Assembly (NCBI RefSeq): GCF_000816845.1 | Contig: NZ_CP006877.1 | Span: 811,501 to 875,500 of the forward strand | DNA from: Rhizobium gallicum bv. gallicum R602sp | Lineage (GTDB): Bacteria; Pseudomonadota; Alphaproteobacteria; Rhizobiales; Rhizobiaceae | Length of the DNA: 64,000 bases | Reading direction: 5' to 3' | Shown: one piece after another, positions 17,001-28,134 of the stretch | Position numbering within the stretch: position 1 is the stretch's first letter | How the letters are laid out: every line of letters begins with the position of its first letter | Made by a program: the position numbers and the translations under genes | Notes under the pieces: generated by a model | What the model was told of the DNA's origin: nothing | The model's database searches: none | What the model saw: the letters and a program-made list of their open reading frames with translations, nothing else

Positions 17001-18884
17001 TTATCCGCTTCGGGCAAGAGGCAGCACAACACGAAAAACAGCTCCGCCCTCGGGGCGGTTGTCGGCCCAGATCTTGCCGCCATAGGTTTCGACTATCGCG
17101 CGCGCGATGGAAAGGCCAAGGCCCGTCCCGGTGGGCTTTGTAGTATAGAACGGCTCGAAAACGCAGGCGAGCTGTTCGTCAGGGATACCGCGGCCCGTAT
17201 CGGAAATCGACAACTCGACCTGGGTTTCCTTCGTGAGCGTTGTCTCAAGCACGAGCCTTCTTTCAGTCGTTACCATCTCCAGCATCGCGTCTATGGCGTT
17301 GGTCGCGAGGTTGAGAATAACCTGCTGGACATGGACCTTGTCGGCTCGGACCGGCAGCGCCTGTGGGGGCCGGTTGGAACTGACAACAACACCCTTCCGC
17401 TCCGCTTCGCCGTGGAGGATTTGGATGGCACTGGTCGTCACTTCATTGAGGTCGAACTCTTGCCAGTCGATCTCGCTTCTCTTCTTAAGCAGGCCTCTCA
17501 TCCGCAAAATGATATCACCAGCGCGTTGATCGTCGTCCTGAATGTCTATCAGGATCTGCTCGATCAGCTTGAGATCGGGCCTCTCGGATCGAAGAATGAC
17601 CGCAGCCGCTTCCGCGTTACTGCGGATAGCACCCAGCGGCTGGTTGAGTTCGTGCGCGATCGACGCCGACAGCGCGCCGGCTGTCGCGGACTGATTGAGG
17701 TGAACCACTTCGAGGAGACGGCGGCGCGATTCGATCTCCGCCTTCCGGCGGCGGAGGCGTTCGATAAGCAGACCGCTGATGACGATCCCCTGTGCCGTGA
17801 TGACGGCTAATGCCGCAACCACGGCGAACCAGTGTTGCTCCCAGAACGTCGGTTCCCTGAACATCTGGACTGTGCCCGGAGGAAGGTTCTTCTCCGGCAG
17901 CCCCCAGTGCTGTAGTTGCCTCGCGTCTGCGATATAGGTCTGGGGAGACTCGAGGTTGGAGATCGGCTTGCCGGCGAGAGCATCGAGTGCCAGGTCCGCC
18001 ACGGTCATGCCCAACGACTCGAACGTGACAACGTTGCCACCGACAACGCCGTAGTCGATGTAGGTGGGATATGGACCGTAGATCGGAGCGCTGGCAGTCT
18101 GCGATATTTGTCTGATCGCTTCACGCGGAATGAAATTGCGGCCGGCGCTATCTTTGAAAATCGTCAGCGCAAGGACGATGCTGTTACGGGGAAACTCCGC
18201 GGCCCGCTTGGTGAACTCGTCGATCGTCATGTCCTCCAGATAGGTCGTTTCGTAGTCCCTGGAGAATGCCGCAAGATCGGCCCGCGCCGTGGCGAGCCAC
18301 CACCGATCGAATTCTGAGGATCCTCCGATAATGAAGAGATAACGCGCCTCGGGCTGGAGTCCGCGCGCCATCTCCGCTGTCTTTAAGATGTCAAACTCGG
18401 TGAAGGCACCGATCACATCGCTGGGCAAGTCTATTTTTTCGGCGGTGGAGCTACTGAAACCGGCGTGGATTATCTTTGCATTCCCTGCAAGCTGCTTGCG
18501 GTTCGCAATGATGAACCTTGCCGACTGCTCGCCGAGCGCAACGACCACATCAGGACGACGATCAGCATATTTGGCCGAAAGATACTGCGCCATACGATCA
18601 ATGTGGGCGCTTTCCGGAAATCTCGAAAGGTCGAGAAATTCGGAGAAAAGATCGATCTTTCCCTGGGTGGCATCCAGCAGCCGCGTCCTCACGGCCTCTC
18701 CGGCGGCGGTTGTTGCCGCTATTCGTTCATCGTATGGGTAGAGAATGAGAACACGGGGAAGCCGGCCCACGATCTCCGTGGACGCGGATGGTATCCAAGC
18801 GATCACTACGACAAGAAAACAAAAGAGGGCCGCACACCGACCGAGCCGGTCCGATCGAAACGCCCACTTGCGCCCCAAGCCCAT
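17001..18884 (-). CDS. Sensor histidine kinase with periplasmic ABC-substrate-binding-like domain
   Basis: From the ATG at 18884 the protein has 627 residues. A membrane helix (about 16-33) is followed by a periplasmic ABC_sub_bind-like domain (about 45-335) that starts PRVLILYPYDERIAATTAAG and includes DVVVALGEQSARFI and IYGPYPTYIDYGVVGG. A second helix (about 353-376) leads to the HisKA region with His411 in SASIAHELNQPLGAIRSNAE and an ATPase domain ending DTGRGIP and TGLGLSIARAIVETYGG. The start is chosen because a strong GGGGGAAGG site precedes it; the frame is open 17 codons further. The partner regulator lies just downstream. Ligand binding by the periplasmic domain is expected from the fold, but the ligand is not known. 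Confidence 0.9.
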   Translation of the reverse strand: MGLGRKWAFRSDRLGRCAALFCFLVVVIAWIPSASTEIVGRLPRVLILYPYDERIAATTAAGEAVRTRLLDATQGKIDLFSEFLDLSRFPESAHIDRMAQYLSAKYADRRPDVVVALGEQSARFIIANRKQLAGNAKIIHAGFSSSTAEKIDLPSDVIGAFTEFDILKTAEMARGLQPEARYLFIIGGSSEFDRWWLATARADLAAFSRDYETTYLEDMTIDEFTKRAAEFPRNSIVLALTIFKDSAGRNFIPREAIRQISQTASAPIYGPYPTYIDYGVVGGNVVTFESLGMTVADLALDALAGKPISNLESPQTYIADARQLQHWGLPEKNLPPGTVQMFREPTFWEQHWFAVVAALAVITAQGIVISGLLIERLRRRKAEIESRRRLLEVVHLNQSATAGALSASIAHELNQPLGAIRSNAEAAAVILRSERPDLKLIEQILIDIQDDDQRAGDIILRMRGLLKKRSEIDWQEFDLNEVTTSAIQILHGEAERKGVVVSSNRPPQALPVRADKVHVQQVILNLATNAIDAMLEMVTTERRLVLETTLTKETQVELSISDTGRGIPDEQLACVFEPFYTTKPTGTGLGLSIARAIVETYGGKIWADNRPEGGAVFRVVLPLARSG

Positions 18885-19231
18885 AGCCTTCCCCCGAAAA
18901 GCTAATCGACGAATGGCAGTTAAGCCAAGTCGCATCGGCCTTGCAACCGTTTAAATATATTTCATGAAGCTTATAAAAAGCCATGGTTGCCCGAAGGTAC
19001 AATATCGGCGCGGATTGCCATCCGGTATGGTGCGAGCCATGGGTGTCCTTGGCCATCTGCAAGGGATGCTCAGGCTGGATGCCATTTCGACTGAAGGGCG
19101 TCCGCAGTTTGATATTGCTCCATTTTGTTTCGATTGAATTCAGAGTGAATACGCGACCGGCGGCGCTCGGTTGCCGTGGTGCGTTTGGATGTACCATCGC
19201 TTGGCCGGAAATCACACGGGAGGAACTCAAG
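18885..19231. promoter_or_regulatory. Divergent intergenic region between the two-component system and the sulfatase locus
   Basis: This 347 bp stretch lies between the start of the histidine kinase (minus) and the first sulfatase (plus), so it should hold both promoters. It has an AT-rich core around 18950-18980 and, from about 19140, a block repeated before the second sulfatase. I see no convincing gene or palindromic operator in it. Confidence 0.45.
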
Positions 19232-19290
19232 ATGAATCGCAGAATAATCTGCGGAATTGGAGCAGTGGCTGCTTCAACCGTTCTTTGGTC
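19140..19290 (+). repeat. Leader repeat before sulfatase 1 (partner at 20966-21120)
   Basis: The roughly 90 bp before the ATG and the first 60 coding bases closely match the same region of the second sulfatase. Shared stretches include GCGACCGGCGGCGCT, CGTTTGGATG, GGCCGGAAATC and the ribosome site CACGGGAGGAACT. The conservation extends beyond coding sequence, so the leader was duplicated with the gene. Confidence 0.8.
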
Positions 19291-20899
19291 TACCGCATCG
19301 CCTCTGCAAGCCCAGGACGCGCCAGCAAAGCCCAACATCCTATTCATCGTGTCCGACGACACTGGCTACGGCGATCTCGGGCCTTATGGCGGCGGCGAGG
19401 GCCGCGGCATGCCGACGCCGAACATCGACAAGCTGGCAGACGAAGGGATGACCTTCTTTTCCTTCTACGCTCAGCCAAGCTGCACTCCCGGCCGCGCCGC
19501 GATGCAGACCGGCCGTATTCCAAACCGCAGCGGCATGACGACGGTCGCCTTCCAGGGCCAGGGCGGCGGACTGCCCGCAGCCGAATGGACGTTGGCGTCG
19601 GTGTTGAAGCGAGGCGGCTACCAGACCTATTTCACGGGCAAGTGGCACCTTGGCGAGGCGGACTACGCGCTACCGATCGCGCAGGGCTATGACGAAATGA
19701 AACATGTCGGCCTTTATCATCTGAACGCCTACACCTATGCCGATCCTACCTGGTTCCCGGACATGGATCCGGCGCTCAGGGAGATGTTCCAGAAGGTGAC
19801 CAAAGGCTCGCTGTCCGGCAAGGCCGGCGGCGAGGTCAAGGAAGACTTCAAGATCAACGGCCAGTACGTCGACACGCCGGTGATCGACGGCAAGGAAGGT
19901 GTCGTCGGCATCCCATACTTCGATGGCTATGTTGAGAAGGCGGCGATCGAATTCCTGGATGCGGCCGCCAAGAAGCCGGATCAACCGTTCTTCATCAACG
20001 TCAACTTCATGAAGGTGCACCAGCCGAATCTTCCAGCCCCCGAGTTCCAGCACAAGTCCCTGTCGAAGTCGAAGTATGCAGACTCGATCGTAGAACTCGA
20101 CACGCACATCGGCAGGATCTTGGACAAGCTGCGTGAAACCGGCATGGACAAGAACACGCTGGTTTTCTACACGACGGACAATGGAGCCTGGCAGGATGTC
20201 TATCCGGACGCCGGATACACGCCGTTTCGCGGCACCAAAGGCACCTTGCGCGAGGGCGGCAACCGCGTTCCCGCGATCGCCGTATGGCCCGGTAAGATCA
20301 AACCTCGCGGCAAGAACCACGACATCGTCGGTGGTCTCGATCTCATGGCGACATTCGCCTCCGTCGGCGGAGTGCCGCTTCCCGACAAGGACCGTGAAGA
20401 CAAGCCCATCATCTTCGACAGCTTTGACATGTCGCCAATCCTGCGCGGCACCGGAAAGTCGGACCGCAAGTCATGGTTCTACTTTACCGAGAACGAGCTC
20501 TCGCCGGGCGCGATCCGCGTCAACAACTACAAGTTTGCGTTCAATATCCGCGGCGATGACGGAGCGTCAACGGGCGGGCTGGCCGTCGATTCCAACCTCG
20601 GCTGGAAGGGTGCGGAGAAATATGTAGCCACGGTGCCCCAGGTGTTCGATCTGTGGCAGGACCCGCAGGAACGCTACGACATTTTCATGAACAACTTTAC
20701 GGAGCGAACCTGGATGGGCGTGGTCATGGGCGAGGAATTGAAGAAGATCATGGCCACTTACGTGGAGTATCCGCCTCGGAAGCCCCAAAGTCTGACTTAC
20801 AACGGTCCCATCACACTATCGGATTACGAACGCTTCCAGTGGATACGGGACTCACTAGCAAAGGAGGGCGTAAGTATTCCGATGCCGACCGGCAACTAA
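19232..20899 (+). CDS. Periplasmic sulfatase (type I, formylglycine-dependent), copy 1
   Basis: This 555-residue exported enzyme should hydrolyse sulfate esters. The signal peptide is about MNRRIICGIGAVAASTVLWS followed by ASPLQAQ. The metal site begins ILFIVSDDTGYGDLGPYGGG (Asp42, Asp43), and the formylglycine motif is CTPGR with Cys84. Later landmarks are FFINVNFMKVHQPN, VFYTTDNGAW and GTKGTLREGGNRVPAIAVWP, typical of arylsulfatases. The start is the ATG with GGGAGGAACT upstream. Cys84 must be converted by a formylglycine-generating enzyme, and no such gene is in the window. A second sulfatase follows after 162 bp on the same strand. Family is certain; whether aryl, choline or sugar sulfates are used is not known. 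Confidence 0.93.
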   Translation: MNRRIICGIGAVAASTVLWSTASPLQAQDAPAKPNILFIVSDDTGYGDLGPYGGGEGRGMPTPNIDKLADEGMTFFSFYAQPSCTPGRAAMQTGRIPNRSGMTTVAFQGQGGGLPAAEWTLASVLKRGGYQTYFTGKWHLGEADYALPIAQGYDEMKHVGLYHLNAYTYADPTWFPDMDPALREMFQKVTKGSLSGKAGGEVKEDFKINGQYVDTPVIDGKEGVVGIPYFDGYVEKAAIEFLDAAAKKPDQPFFINVNFMKVHQPNLPAPEFQHKSLSKSKYADSIVELDTHIGRILDKLRETGMDKNTLVFYTTDNGAWQDVYPDAGYTPFRGTKGTLREGGNRVPAIAVWPGKIKPRGKNHDIVGGLDLMATFASVGGVPLPDKDREDKPIIFDSFDMSPILRGTGKSDRKSWFYFTENELSPGAIRVNNYKFAFNIRGDDGASTGGLAVDSNLGWKGAEKYVATVPQVFDLWQDPQERYDIFMNNFTERTWMGVVMGEELKKIMATYVEYPPRKPQSLTYNGPITLSDYERFQWIRDSLAKEGVSIPMPTGN

Positions 20900-21061
20900 C
20901 GCTGGCGCGGCGGCTTGGGATTACGCCTGGGCCGCAGCGTTGCGGGCGGATTACTTAACCGCGCATCAGAGCGAATAGGCGACCGGCGGCGCTTGATGAA
21001 TTGCCGTCGTTCGTTTGGATGAATCATCGTTCGGCCGGAAATCGCACGGGAGGAACTTAAG

Positions 21062-22684
<1,623 letters not shown>

Positions 22685-22812
22685 CACGGCGTCAATCGGG
22701 CGGCTGATCGCTCTTTGCGGTCGGCCGCCAACGAATATGTCGCCGTCGATCGGCAATCAGCAGCAGACATATAGCAGCCGTTCGACAACGTCATGAACAT
22801 ATGGAGTGTCAC

Positions 22813-23826
22813 ATGCTTGCGAAGTATGATCTACCCGAACTGATCCGTCGCGTCATATTGGCTGCCGCCGCGGCTCTGCTCGTCGCTCCCCTCGCTCTCG
22901 CCCAGACCGACCCTCTTCCCTCCTGGAACGACACCGCCCCGAAAGCGGCGATCGTCGCCTTCGTCGAGAAGGTGACAAAGGAGGGTTCGCCCGAGTTTAT
23001 CCCGGAACATGAGCGCATTGCCGTGTTCGACAACGACGGCACGCTTTGGACCGAGCATCCTATGTACACCCAGCTCGCCTTCGCGCTCGACCGCGTCAAG
23101 GCGCTTGCTCCGGACCATCCGGAATGGAAGGACACGCAGCCGTTCAAGGCCGTGCTCGAAGGCGACATGAAGACCTTGGCCGCATCCGGCGAAAAGGGCC
23201 TTCTGGAACTCATAATGACGACCCACGCGGGAATGACCAGCGACGACTTCCAGAAGGTCGTCACCGATTGGCTTGCCACAGCGCGCGACCCGAAATTCAA
23301 GCGCCCTTACACGGAGCTGGTCTACCAGCCGATGATCGAGCTGCTCGCTTATCTGCGCGCCAACGACTTCAAGACCTTCATCGTTTCAGGTGGCGGTATC
23401 GAATTCGTGCGGCCATGGGCGGAGAAAGTTTACGGCATCCCGCCTGAGCAGGTTGTCGGGTCGTCGATCAAGACAGAGTTCAGGATGCGCGATGATACGC
23501 CGACCTTATATCGCCTGCCGCAAGTCAACTTCATCGACGACAAGGCGGGGAAGCCTGTTGGGATCAACGAGCACATCGGCCGTCGGCCGATTGCTGCCTT
23601 CGGCAATTCCGACGGTGACCTTGAAATGCTGCAATGGACGACGATGGGCGGTGCGCCCGCGCGTTTCGGCATGCTCGTTCATCACACAGATGCGGAACGC
23701 GAATATGCCTACGACCGTGAGAGCGAATTCGGCCGCCTTGACAAGGCGCTTGATGCGGCAGCGATCACTGGTTGGACCGTGGTCGATATGAAGGCCGACT
23801 GGAAGCAGATTTTCCGGGAGAAGTAG
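22813..23826 (+). CDS. Exported HAD-superfamily phosphatase
   Basis: The 337-residue protein has a hydrophobic signal segment (LIRRVILAAAAALLVAPLAL, cleavage after AQ) followed by a HAD phosphatase domain. Motif I is IAVFDNDGTLW, where the two Asp are nucleophile and acid/base; motif II is FIVSGGGIEF; motif IV is AAFGNSDGDLEML. It belongs to the phosphoserine-phosphatase-like branch, here periplasmic. The ATG at 22813 has TATGGAG upstream and is preferred over one four codons earlier. It lies 128 bp after sulfatase 2 on the same strand. Together with the sulfatases it suggests removal of both sulfate and phosphate groups from an imported compound, which is inference. Confidence 0.88.
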   Translation: MLAKYDLPELIRRVILAAAAALLVAPLALAQTDPLPSWNDTAPKAAIVAFVEKVTKEGSPEFIPEHERIAVFDNDGTLWTEHPMYTQLAFALDRVKALAPDHPEWKDTQPFKAVLEGDMKTLAASGEKGLLELIMTTHAGMTSDDFQKVVTDWLATARDPKFKRPYTELVYQPMIELLAYLRANDFKTFIVSGGGIEFVRPWAEKVYGIPPEQVVGSSIKTEFRMRDDTPTLYRLPQVNFIDDKAGKPVGINEHIGRRPIAAFGNSDGDLEMLQWTTMGGAPARFGMLVHHTDAEREYAYDRESEFGRLDKALDAAAITGWTVVDMKADWKQIFREK

Positions 23827-23926
23827 GGCGTTTTGTGCCAGCGACGGCTTTGGCGGAGTAATCCATCTGCAACAAGAATGGACAGGTGGCCCTGCCGCTT
23901 GTCCCGAAGCTCGAGGGAGAACAACA

Positions 23927-24214
23927 ATGAACATCCATCGTCTCGCCCGCGTGCCAGCCTTTGTCGGATGCTTGGCACTGGCATCAACTGGTGTAGTCGC
24001 CCAGGATTCCACCAAGAAACAACATGTGCCGCTGGCAAAGAACATTGGCCAAGTCCCCGCCACCGCCCCGGTGCCGTCGCTTGCGGTCATCAACTCGGAT
24101 GGCGCCAGGATTGATGGCGAAAAGCTGGTACCCACCGTGCTACTAAGCTTTTGGGTTGGTCTAATCGGCACGAATGCAAGCGTTCCCAACAGATGGTCGA
24201 AAAGCTCCGGCTGA
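23927..24214 (+). CDS. Truncated exported protein of unknown function
   Basis: The first 68 codons look genuine: a signal peptide (MNIHRLARVPAFVGCLALAS, then TGVVAQ) and a mature start with PVPSLAVINSDGARIDGEKL. I recall somewhat longer proteins with this start beside rhizobial sulfatase genes, about twice this length, but cannot name a family. After codon 68 the sequence turns into PTVLLSFWVGLIGTNAS and stops at codon 96, with no sign of the expected continuation. The gene therefore seems cut by a deletion at about 24130 that joined it to other DNA. GAGGGAGAACAACA precedes the ATG as ribosome site. It may still yield a short secreted peptide. Confidence 0.5.
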   Translation: MNIHRLARVPAFVGCLALASTGVVAQDSTKKQHVPLAKNIGQVPATAPVPSLAVINSDGARIDGEKLVPTVLLSFWVGLIGTNASVPNRWSKSSG

Positions 24215-24307
24215 TTGGAGGCTGCCCAGTTGCATTTTTGCCCGATGCTTGGTCAAGCTGCCGGGTACAGCGAGACCTTTGTTCCAGAACGACGCGGGAG
24301 CGATCGA

Positions 24308-26599
24308 TTGACGGGGTTTTTCCACTCAGCGGCAATTGTTCGGGCAGCCTTATTATTTGGCGCCCTGCTTGTGTTTGCCGCACCGATTGTTGCCGCCGAG
24401 ACGGCTCCGTCGTCGACTGCCGATCCTCGAATCTCCATCCACACCGGATTCGTGGACGAGAAGACGTGTACATCCTGTCATGGCGACCAGTCAGCCGCCT
24501 TCGCCAAATCCAACCATTCAAAAGCGATGGCACTCGCCGATGAGAGGACGGTGCGGGGCAATTTCGACAATGTCCGGTACGATCACGACGGCATCGTCAC
24601 GATCTTTTCCCGCCGCGACGGCCGCTTTTTCGTCAGGACCCAGGGGCCGGACGGCAAGCAGGGGGAATTCGAGGTCAAATACACCTTCGCCTATGAGCCT
24701 TTGCAGCAGTATCTGGTCGATCTGGGCGGCGGCAGGCTGCAGGCTCTCGACATTGCCTGGGATACCGACAAGCGGGAATGGTTCTGGCTTGGCGAAGGCA
24801 AGCCAGCAAAGCCGGGCTCGACATATCATTGGACAGGTCCGTTCTACCGGTGGAACCGCACCTGCATCGACTGTCATTCCACCGATCCCCGGAGCAATTT
24901 TCAGCCGGAGACGAGCGACTATCGATCAACCTATGTCGCGACCAGCATCGGCTGCCAGTCCTGTCACGGCGCTGGTGCCAAGCATGTCGAATGGGCCGAG
25001 GCGAGGTCGAAAGGTGCTTCAATACCCGTCGGTCCGGGTCTGGGGTTACCGCAGGTCGACGCGAACACCTGCGTCGGTTGCCACTCCAGGCGGATCAAGC
25101 TTAGCGACGGCTATGCTGCTGGGAAGCCTTTTCTTGATCATTTTTCGCCGGCGTTGCTCCGCCCGGACCTCTACTTTCCGGACGGGCAGATTCTCGACGA
25201 GGTTTTCGAGTATGGCTCCTTCCAGCAGAGCAAGATGGCAAGAGCGGGCGTCACCTGCCTTGATTGCCACAGGCAGCACGAGGCAACGTTGAAGGCGGAT
25301 GGCAATGCCTTGTGCACTCAATGCCACACGAAAACCGCGTCCGAGCGGTTTGCCAGGAATGACCCGAGCGGCATGTTCGATACCCCGGCCCACACTCACC
25401 ACCCGGCCGGTTCGAGCGGCGCGCAGTGCGCCAACTGTCACATGCCGGAGCGTCCCTATATGAAGGTCGATCCGCGGCGCGACCACTCCTTCGTGATCCC
25501 GCGCCCCGATCTCTCCGTCGCTTACGGAACGCCGAATGCCTGTACGACGTGTCATGAGCACAAAACCAATGCCTGGGCGGCGGAGAACATGGACAAGTGG
25601 TACGGGACCGCCTGGCGTGCGCGCCCAACGAACGCGCACGCCTTCGCCGCAGCCGCAAGAGGCGATCCGGCTTCGATCGGGGCTCTGCGCAAGCTTGTGG
25701 TGGACAAAGAACAGGCTGGCATCGTCAGAGGCAGCGCGATCGCGCAGATGAGCCGCATTGGCGGAGCCGACGTCGTCGCTGACGTAAAAGCGGCCGCGGG
25801 GGACTTCGATCCTTTGGTCAGGCTAGGCGCCGCAGAAGCGGCCGGCAGCTTGCCGCCCGAGCTCAGATTGGAGGCTATCGGCAATCTGCTCGGCGATGCA
25901 ACCCGCGCGGTGCGCGTGGCTGCAGCGACGGCACTCGGCAGCACGCCGTCGTTGGACCTCCTTGGCAATCAACGGAAGAGCTTCGACGCCGCCGTCGAAG
26001 ACCTGCGTGCCTATGTCGAGGCCAACGCCGACGTCGCCGAGGCACAGAACAACTACGGAACCTTCCTGTTCGGCCAGCGGCTCGCCGGAGACGCGGAAAA
26101 AGCGTTCCGACAGGCGATCGTGCTCGACCCGGCGCTTGCGGGTCCACATATCAACCTTGCCGAACTCTACCGCGCTACGGGCCAAAACGACAAATCGGAA
26201 CGCGCCTACGCCGAAGCCATCGCGATCTCTCCCGATCACGCGGGTCTGCGCTACGGACATGCGCTGTCGCTCGTTCGCGAGAAAGCAATGCCAGAGGCGA
26301 TGCGGGAACTCGATGAAGCCATACGGCTGGATCCGGGAAATACCCGCTACAAGACGACGCTTGCCATCGCACTCGACTCGCTCGGCCGGACGCAGGAGGC
26401 ACTCGACCTGCTCGGTCGCGCAGTTGCGGGCGGAGAGCTCGACGCCGAGCTGCTCGGATCTGCGGTCAGGTACGGACTGAAGCTCAGACGCTTTCCGGAG
26501 ACACTGGAATATGCCGAGGCGCTGGCCCGCCTGCGGCCGGACGATCCACAGGTTGCGGAGCTGGTCAGACAATTGCGGGAAGTAACCGGTGCAAAATGA
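24308..26599 (+). CDS. Octaheme c-type cytochrome with HEAT and TPR repeats
   Basis: From the TTG at 24308 the protein has 763 residues: a signal peptide (FFHSAAIVRAALLFGALLVF, then APIVAA), a multiheme domain and C-terminal repeats. Eight CxxCH heme sites start at about residues 54 (CTSCH), 186 (CIDCH), 216 (CQSCH), 255 (CVGCH), 317 (CLDCH), 336 (CTQCH), 374 (CANCH) and 412 (CTTCH). The layout is reminiscent of cytochrome c554/hydroxylamine-oxidoreductase relatives. HEAT-like helices (about 445-560) and TPRs (about 570-750) follow. The frame opens at 24215, but GGGAG sits 7 bp before this TTG and gives a clean signal peptide. It would act in the periplasm as an electron carrier or multiheme reductase. 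No quinol oxidase or maturation genes are near. Confidence 0.85.
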   Translation: MTGFFHSAAIVRAALLFGALLVFAAPIVAAETAPSSTADPRISIHTGFVDEKTCTSCHGDQSAAFAKSNHSKAMALADERTVRGNFDNVRYDHDGIVTIFSRRDGRFFVRTQGPDGKQGEFEVKYTFAYEPLQQYLVDLGGGRLQALDIAWDTDKREWFWLGEGKPAKPGSTYHWTGPFYRWNRTCIDCHSTDPRSNFQPETSDYRSTYVATSIGCQSCHGAGAKHVEWAEARSKGASIPVGPGLGLPQVDANTCVGCHSRRIKLSDGYAAGKPFLDHFSPALLRPDLYFPDGQILDEVFEYGSFQQSKMARAGVTCLDCHRQHEATLKADGNALCTQCHTKTASERFARNDPSGMFDTPAHTHHPAGSSGAQCANCHMPERPYMKVDPRRDHSFVIPRPDLSVAYGTPNACTTCHEHKTNAWAAENMDKWYGTAWRARPTNAHAFAAAARGDPASIGALRKLVVDKEQAGIVRGSAIAQMSRIGGADVVADVKAAAGDFDPLVRLGAAEAAGSLPPELRLEAIGNLLGDATRAVRVAAATALGSTPSLDLLGNQRKSFDAAVEDLRAYVEANADVAEAQNNYGTFLFGQRLAGDAEKAFRQAIVLDPALAGPHINLAELYRATGQNDKSERAYAEAIAISPDHAGLRYGHALSLVREKAMPEAMRELDEAIRLDPGNTRYKTTLAIALDSLGRTQEALDLLGRAVAGGELDAELLGSAVRYGLKLRRFPETLEYAEALARLRPDDPQVAELVRQLREVTGAK

Positions 26600-26760
26600 T
26601 GGCAATACATACGATCAACCAGTCGCCTCCGCACGACCAAGTATTGCTGTGCTTCGGCCCCAATACTTGCTATCTGTAGAGAGCTGATTTGTCTTTGCGA
26701 GTGCGCAGACAGCTTGGGGACGCTTGCTGCGCTGAACATGACTTAGGCTCGGGGGGAAGC

Positions 26761-28092
26761 GTGAGCAGTCTTCGCAGTGGTGGCATCCGCGTCACCTCAT
26801 CATCGTCGCTTCGTCGCCTTCTGCGGCTGTCGTTTTGCATCGCGCTCATCGTCCCTGCCGGATGTGGCGGGCATCCGAAGGGCGTGTTGGCGCCCGTTGC
26901 CGATGCGTCGCCCGGTTCGAGCAGGGTCAGCATGCTGATCACCACCACGCGTGGGCGCTCGGAGCGTGCCGGAGAGATGTTCACGGGCGAGCGGGCACGC
27001 ACCCCAGCCTTTGCGGACATCACGGTGTCGATCCCGCCTGTCCGCAAGGTCGGCGATGTCGCCTGGCCAAAGAGGCTTCCCCCCAATCCGGCGACCGATT
27101 TCGCGACTCTCAAGGCCGAAGAGATCAGCCAAGAGGAGGCAAAGACCTGGCTCAACGCCGCGGTGAAGAAGAGTCCCGACCGCAGCGCGTTCGTCTTCAT
27201 CCATGGGTTCAATAATCGCTTCGAGGATTCCGTCTACCGCTTTGCGCAGATTGTCCACGATTCAGGTGTCCGCAGCGCTCCCATTCTTGTGACCTGGCCA
27301 TCGCGAGGTAGCCTGCTCGCCTATGGATATGACCGCGAAAGCACCAATTACACGCGAAACGCCCTTGAGAAATTGTTTCAGTATCTGGCTGCCGATCCTG
27401 AAGTGAAGGAGGTCTCTATCCTCGCGCACTCGATGGGCAACTGGCTGGCCCTCGAAGGGCTACGCCAAATGGCGATCCGCAATGGTGGTCTGCCACCGAA
27501 GTTCAAGAATGTGATGCTTGCTGCTCCGGACGTCGACGTGGACGTGTTTCGCTCGCAGATCGAGGACATGGGCAAGCGGCAGCCGCGCTTCACATTGTTC
27601 GTATCCCGCGATGACCGCGCGCTGGCCTTTTCGCGCAGGGTCTGGGGCGACATCCCCCGGCTGGGCTCGATCGATCCGGAGGAAGCGCCCTACAAGGACG
27701 AGATGGAAACCAATGAGGTCACCGTCATCGACCTCACCAAGGTGAAGGCGGGCGACGGTCTCCACCACAGCAAGTTCGCGGAATCCCCGCAGGTGGTCCA
27801 GCTCATCGGCGCACGCATCTCCGAGGGCCAGACGCTGACCGACAGCCGGATGGGCCTTGGGGATCACCTGATCGCCGGAACGACGGGGGCGGCGGCAGCG
27901 GCCGGCAACGCCGCAGGTTTGATCCTTGCCGCTCCGGTGGCCGCGGTTGATCCGCATACCAGAGACAACTACGCCCACCAGGTAAGCGGGATGGCTGGAC
28001 ACATCGGCGCAGAGCAGAAGATTGCGGTGAACGACTGCACGTGGAAGCAGGCAGCGGCACGGGATCCGGCGTGCCGCGCGGTGCAGAACTGA
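26761..28092 (+). CDS. Exported DUF900 alpha/beta hydrolase
   Basis: The 443-residue protein from the GTG at 26761 has an N-terminal hydrophobic helix (SLRRLLRLSFCIALIVPAGC) ending in a cysteine that could be a lipoprotein site, though proline at -3 is atypical. A DUF900 hydrolase domain follows: FVFIHGFNNRFEDSVYRFA forms the oxyanion region, ILVTWPSRGSLLAYGYDRES is family-typical, and Ser224 in ILAHSMGNWLALEGLR is the nucleophile. The catalytic His is probably in the DGLHHSKF segment. The GTG has GGGGGGAAG upstream; a TTG at 26689 in the same frame is less likely. It follows the cytochrome gene by about 160 bp on the same strand. Substrate is unknown. Confidence 0.85.
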   Translation: MSSLRSGGIRVTSSSSLRRLLRLSFCIALIVPAGCGGHPKGVLAPVADASPGSSRVSMLITTTRGRSERAGEMFTGERARTPAFADITVSIPPVRKVGDVAWPKRLPPNPATDFATLKAEEISQEEAKTWLNAAVKKSPDRSAFVFIHGFNNRFEDSVYRFAQIVHDSGVRSAPILVTWPSRGSLLAYGYDRESTNYTRNALEKLFQYLAADPEVKEVSILAHSMGNWLALEGLRQMAIRNGGLPPKFKNVMLAAPDVDVDVFRSQIEDMGKRQPRFTLFVSRDDRALAFSRRVWGDIPRLGSIDPEEAPYKDEMETNEVTVIDLTKVKAGDGLHHSKFAESPQVVQLIGARISEGQTLTDSRMGLGDHLIAGTTGAAAAAGNAAGLILAAPVAAVDPHTRDNYAHQVSGMAGHIGAEQKIAVNDCTWKQAAARDPACRAVQN

Positions 28093-28134
28093 GGAAGTAA
28101 TGGCAATGGTGCCTTCCGACAGAAGGGGATTGGG

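Noticed and set aside
24151..24543. Plus-strand frame starting before the cytochrome gene
   Set aside because: Its second half overlaps the cytochrome in another frame; the first part has no recognisable family, so I report only a scar there.
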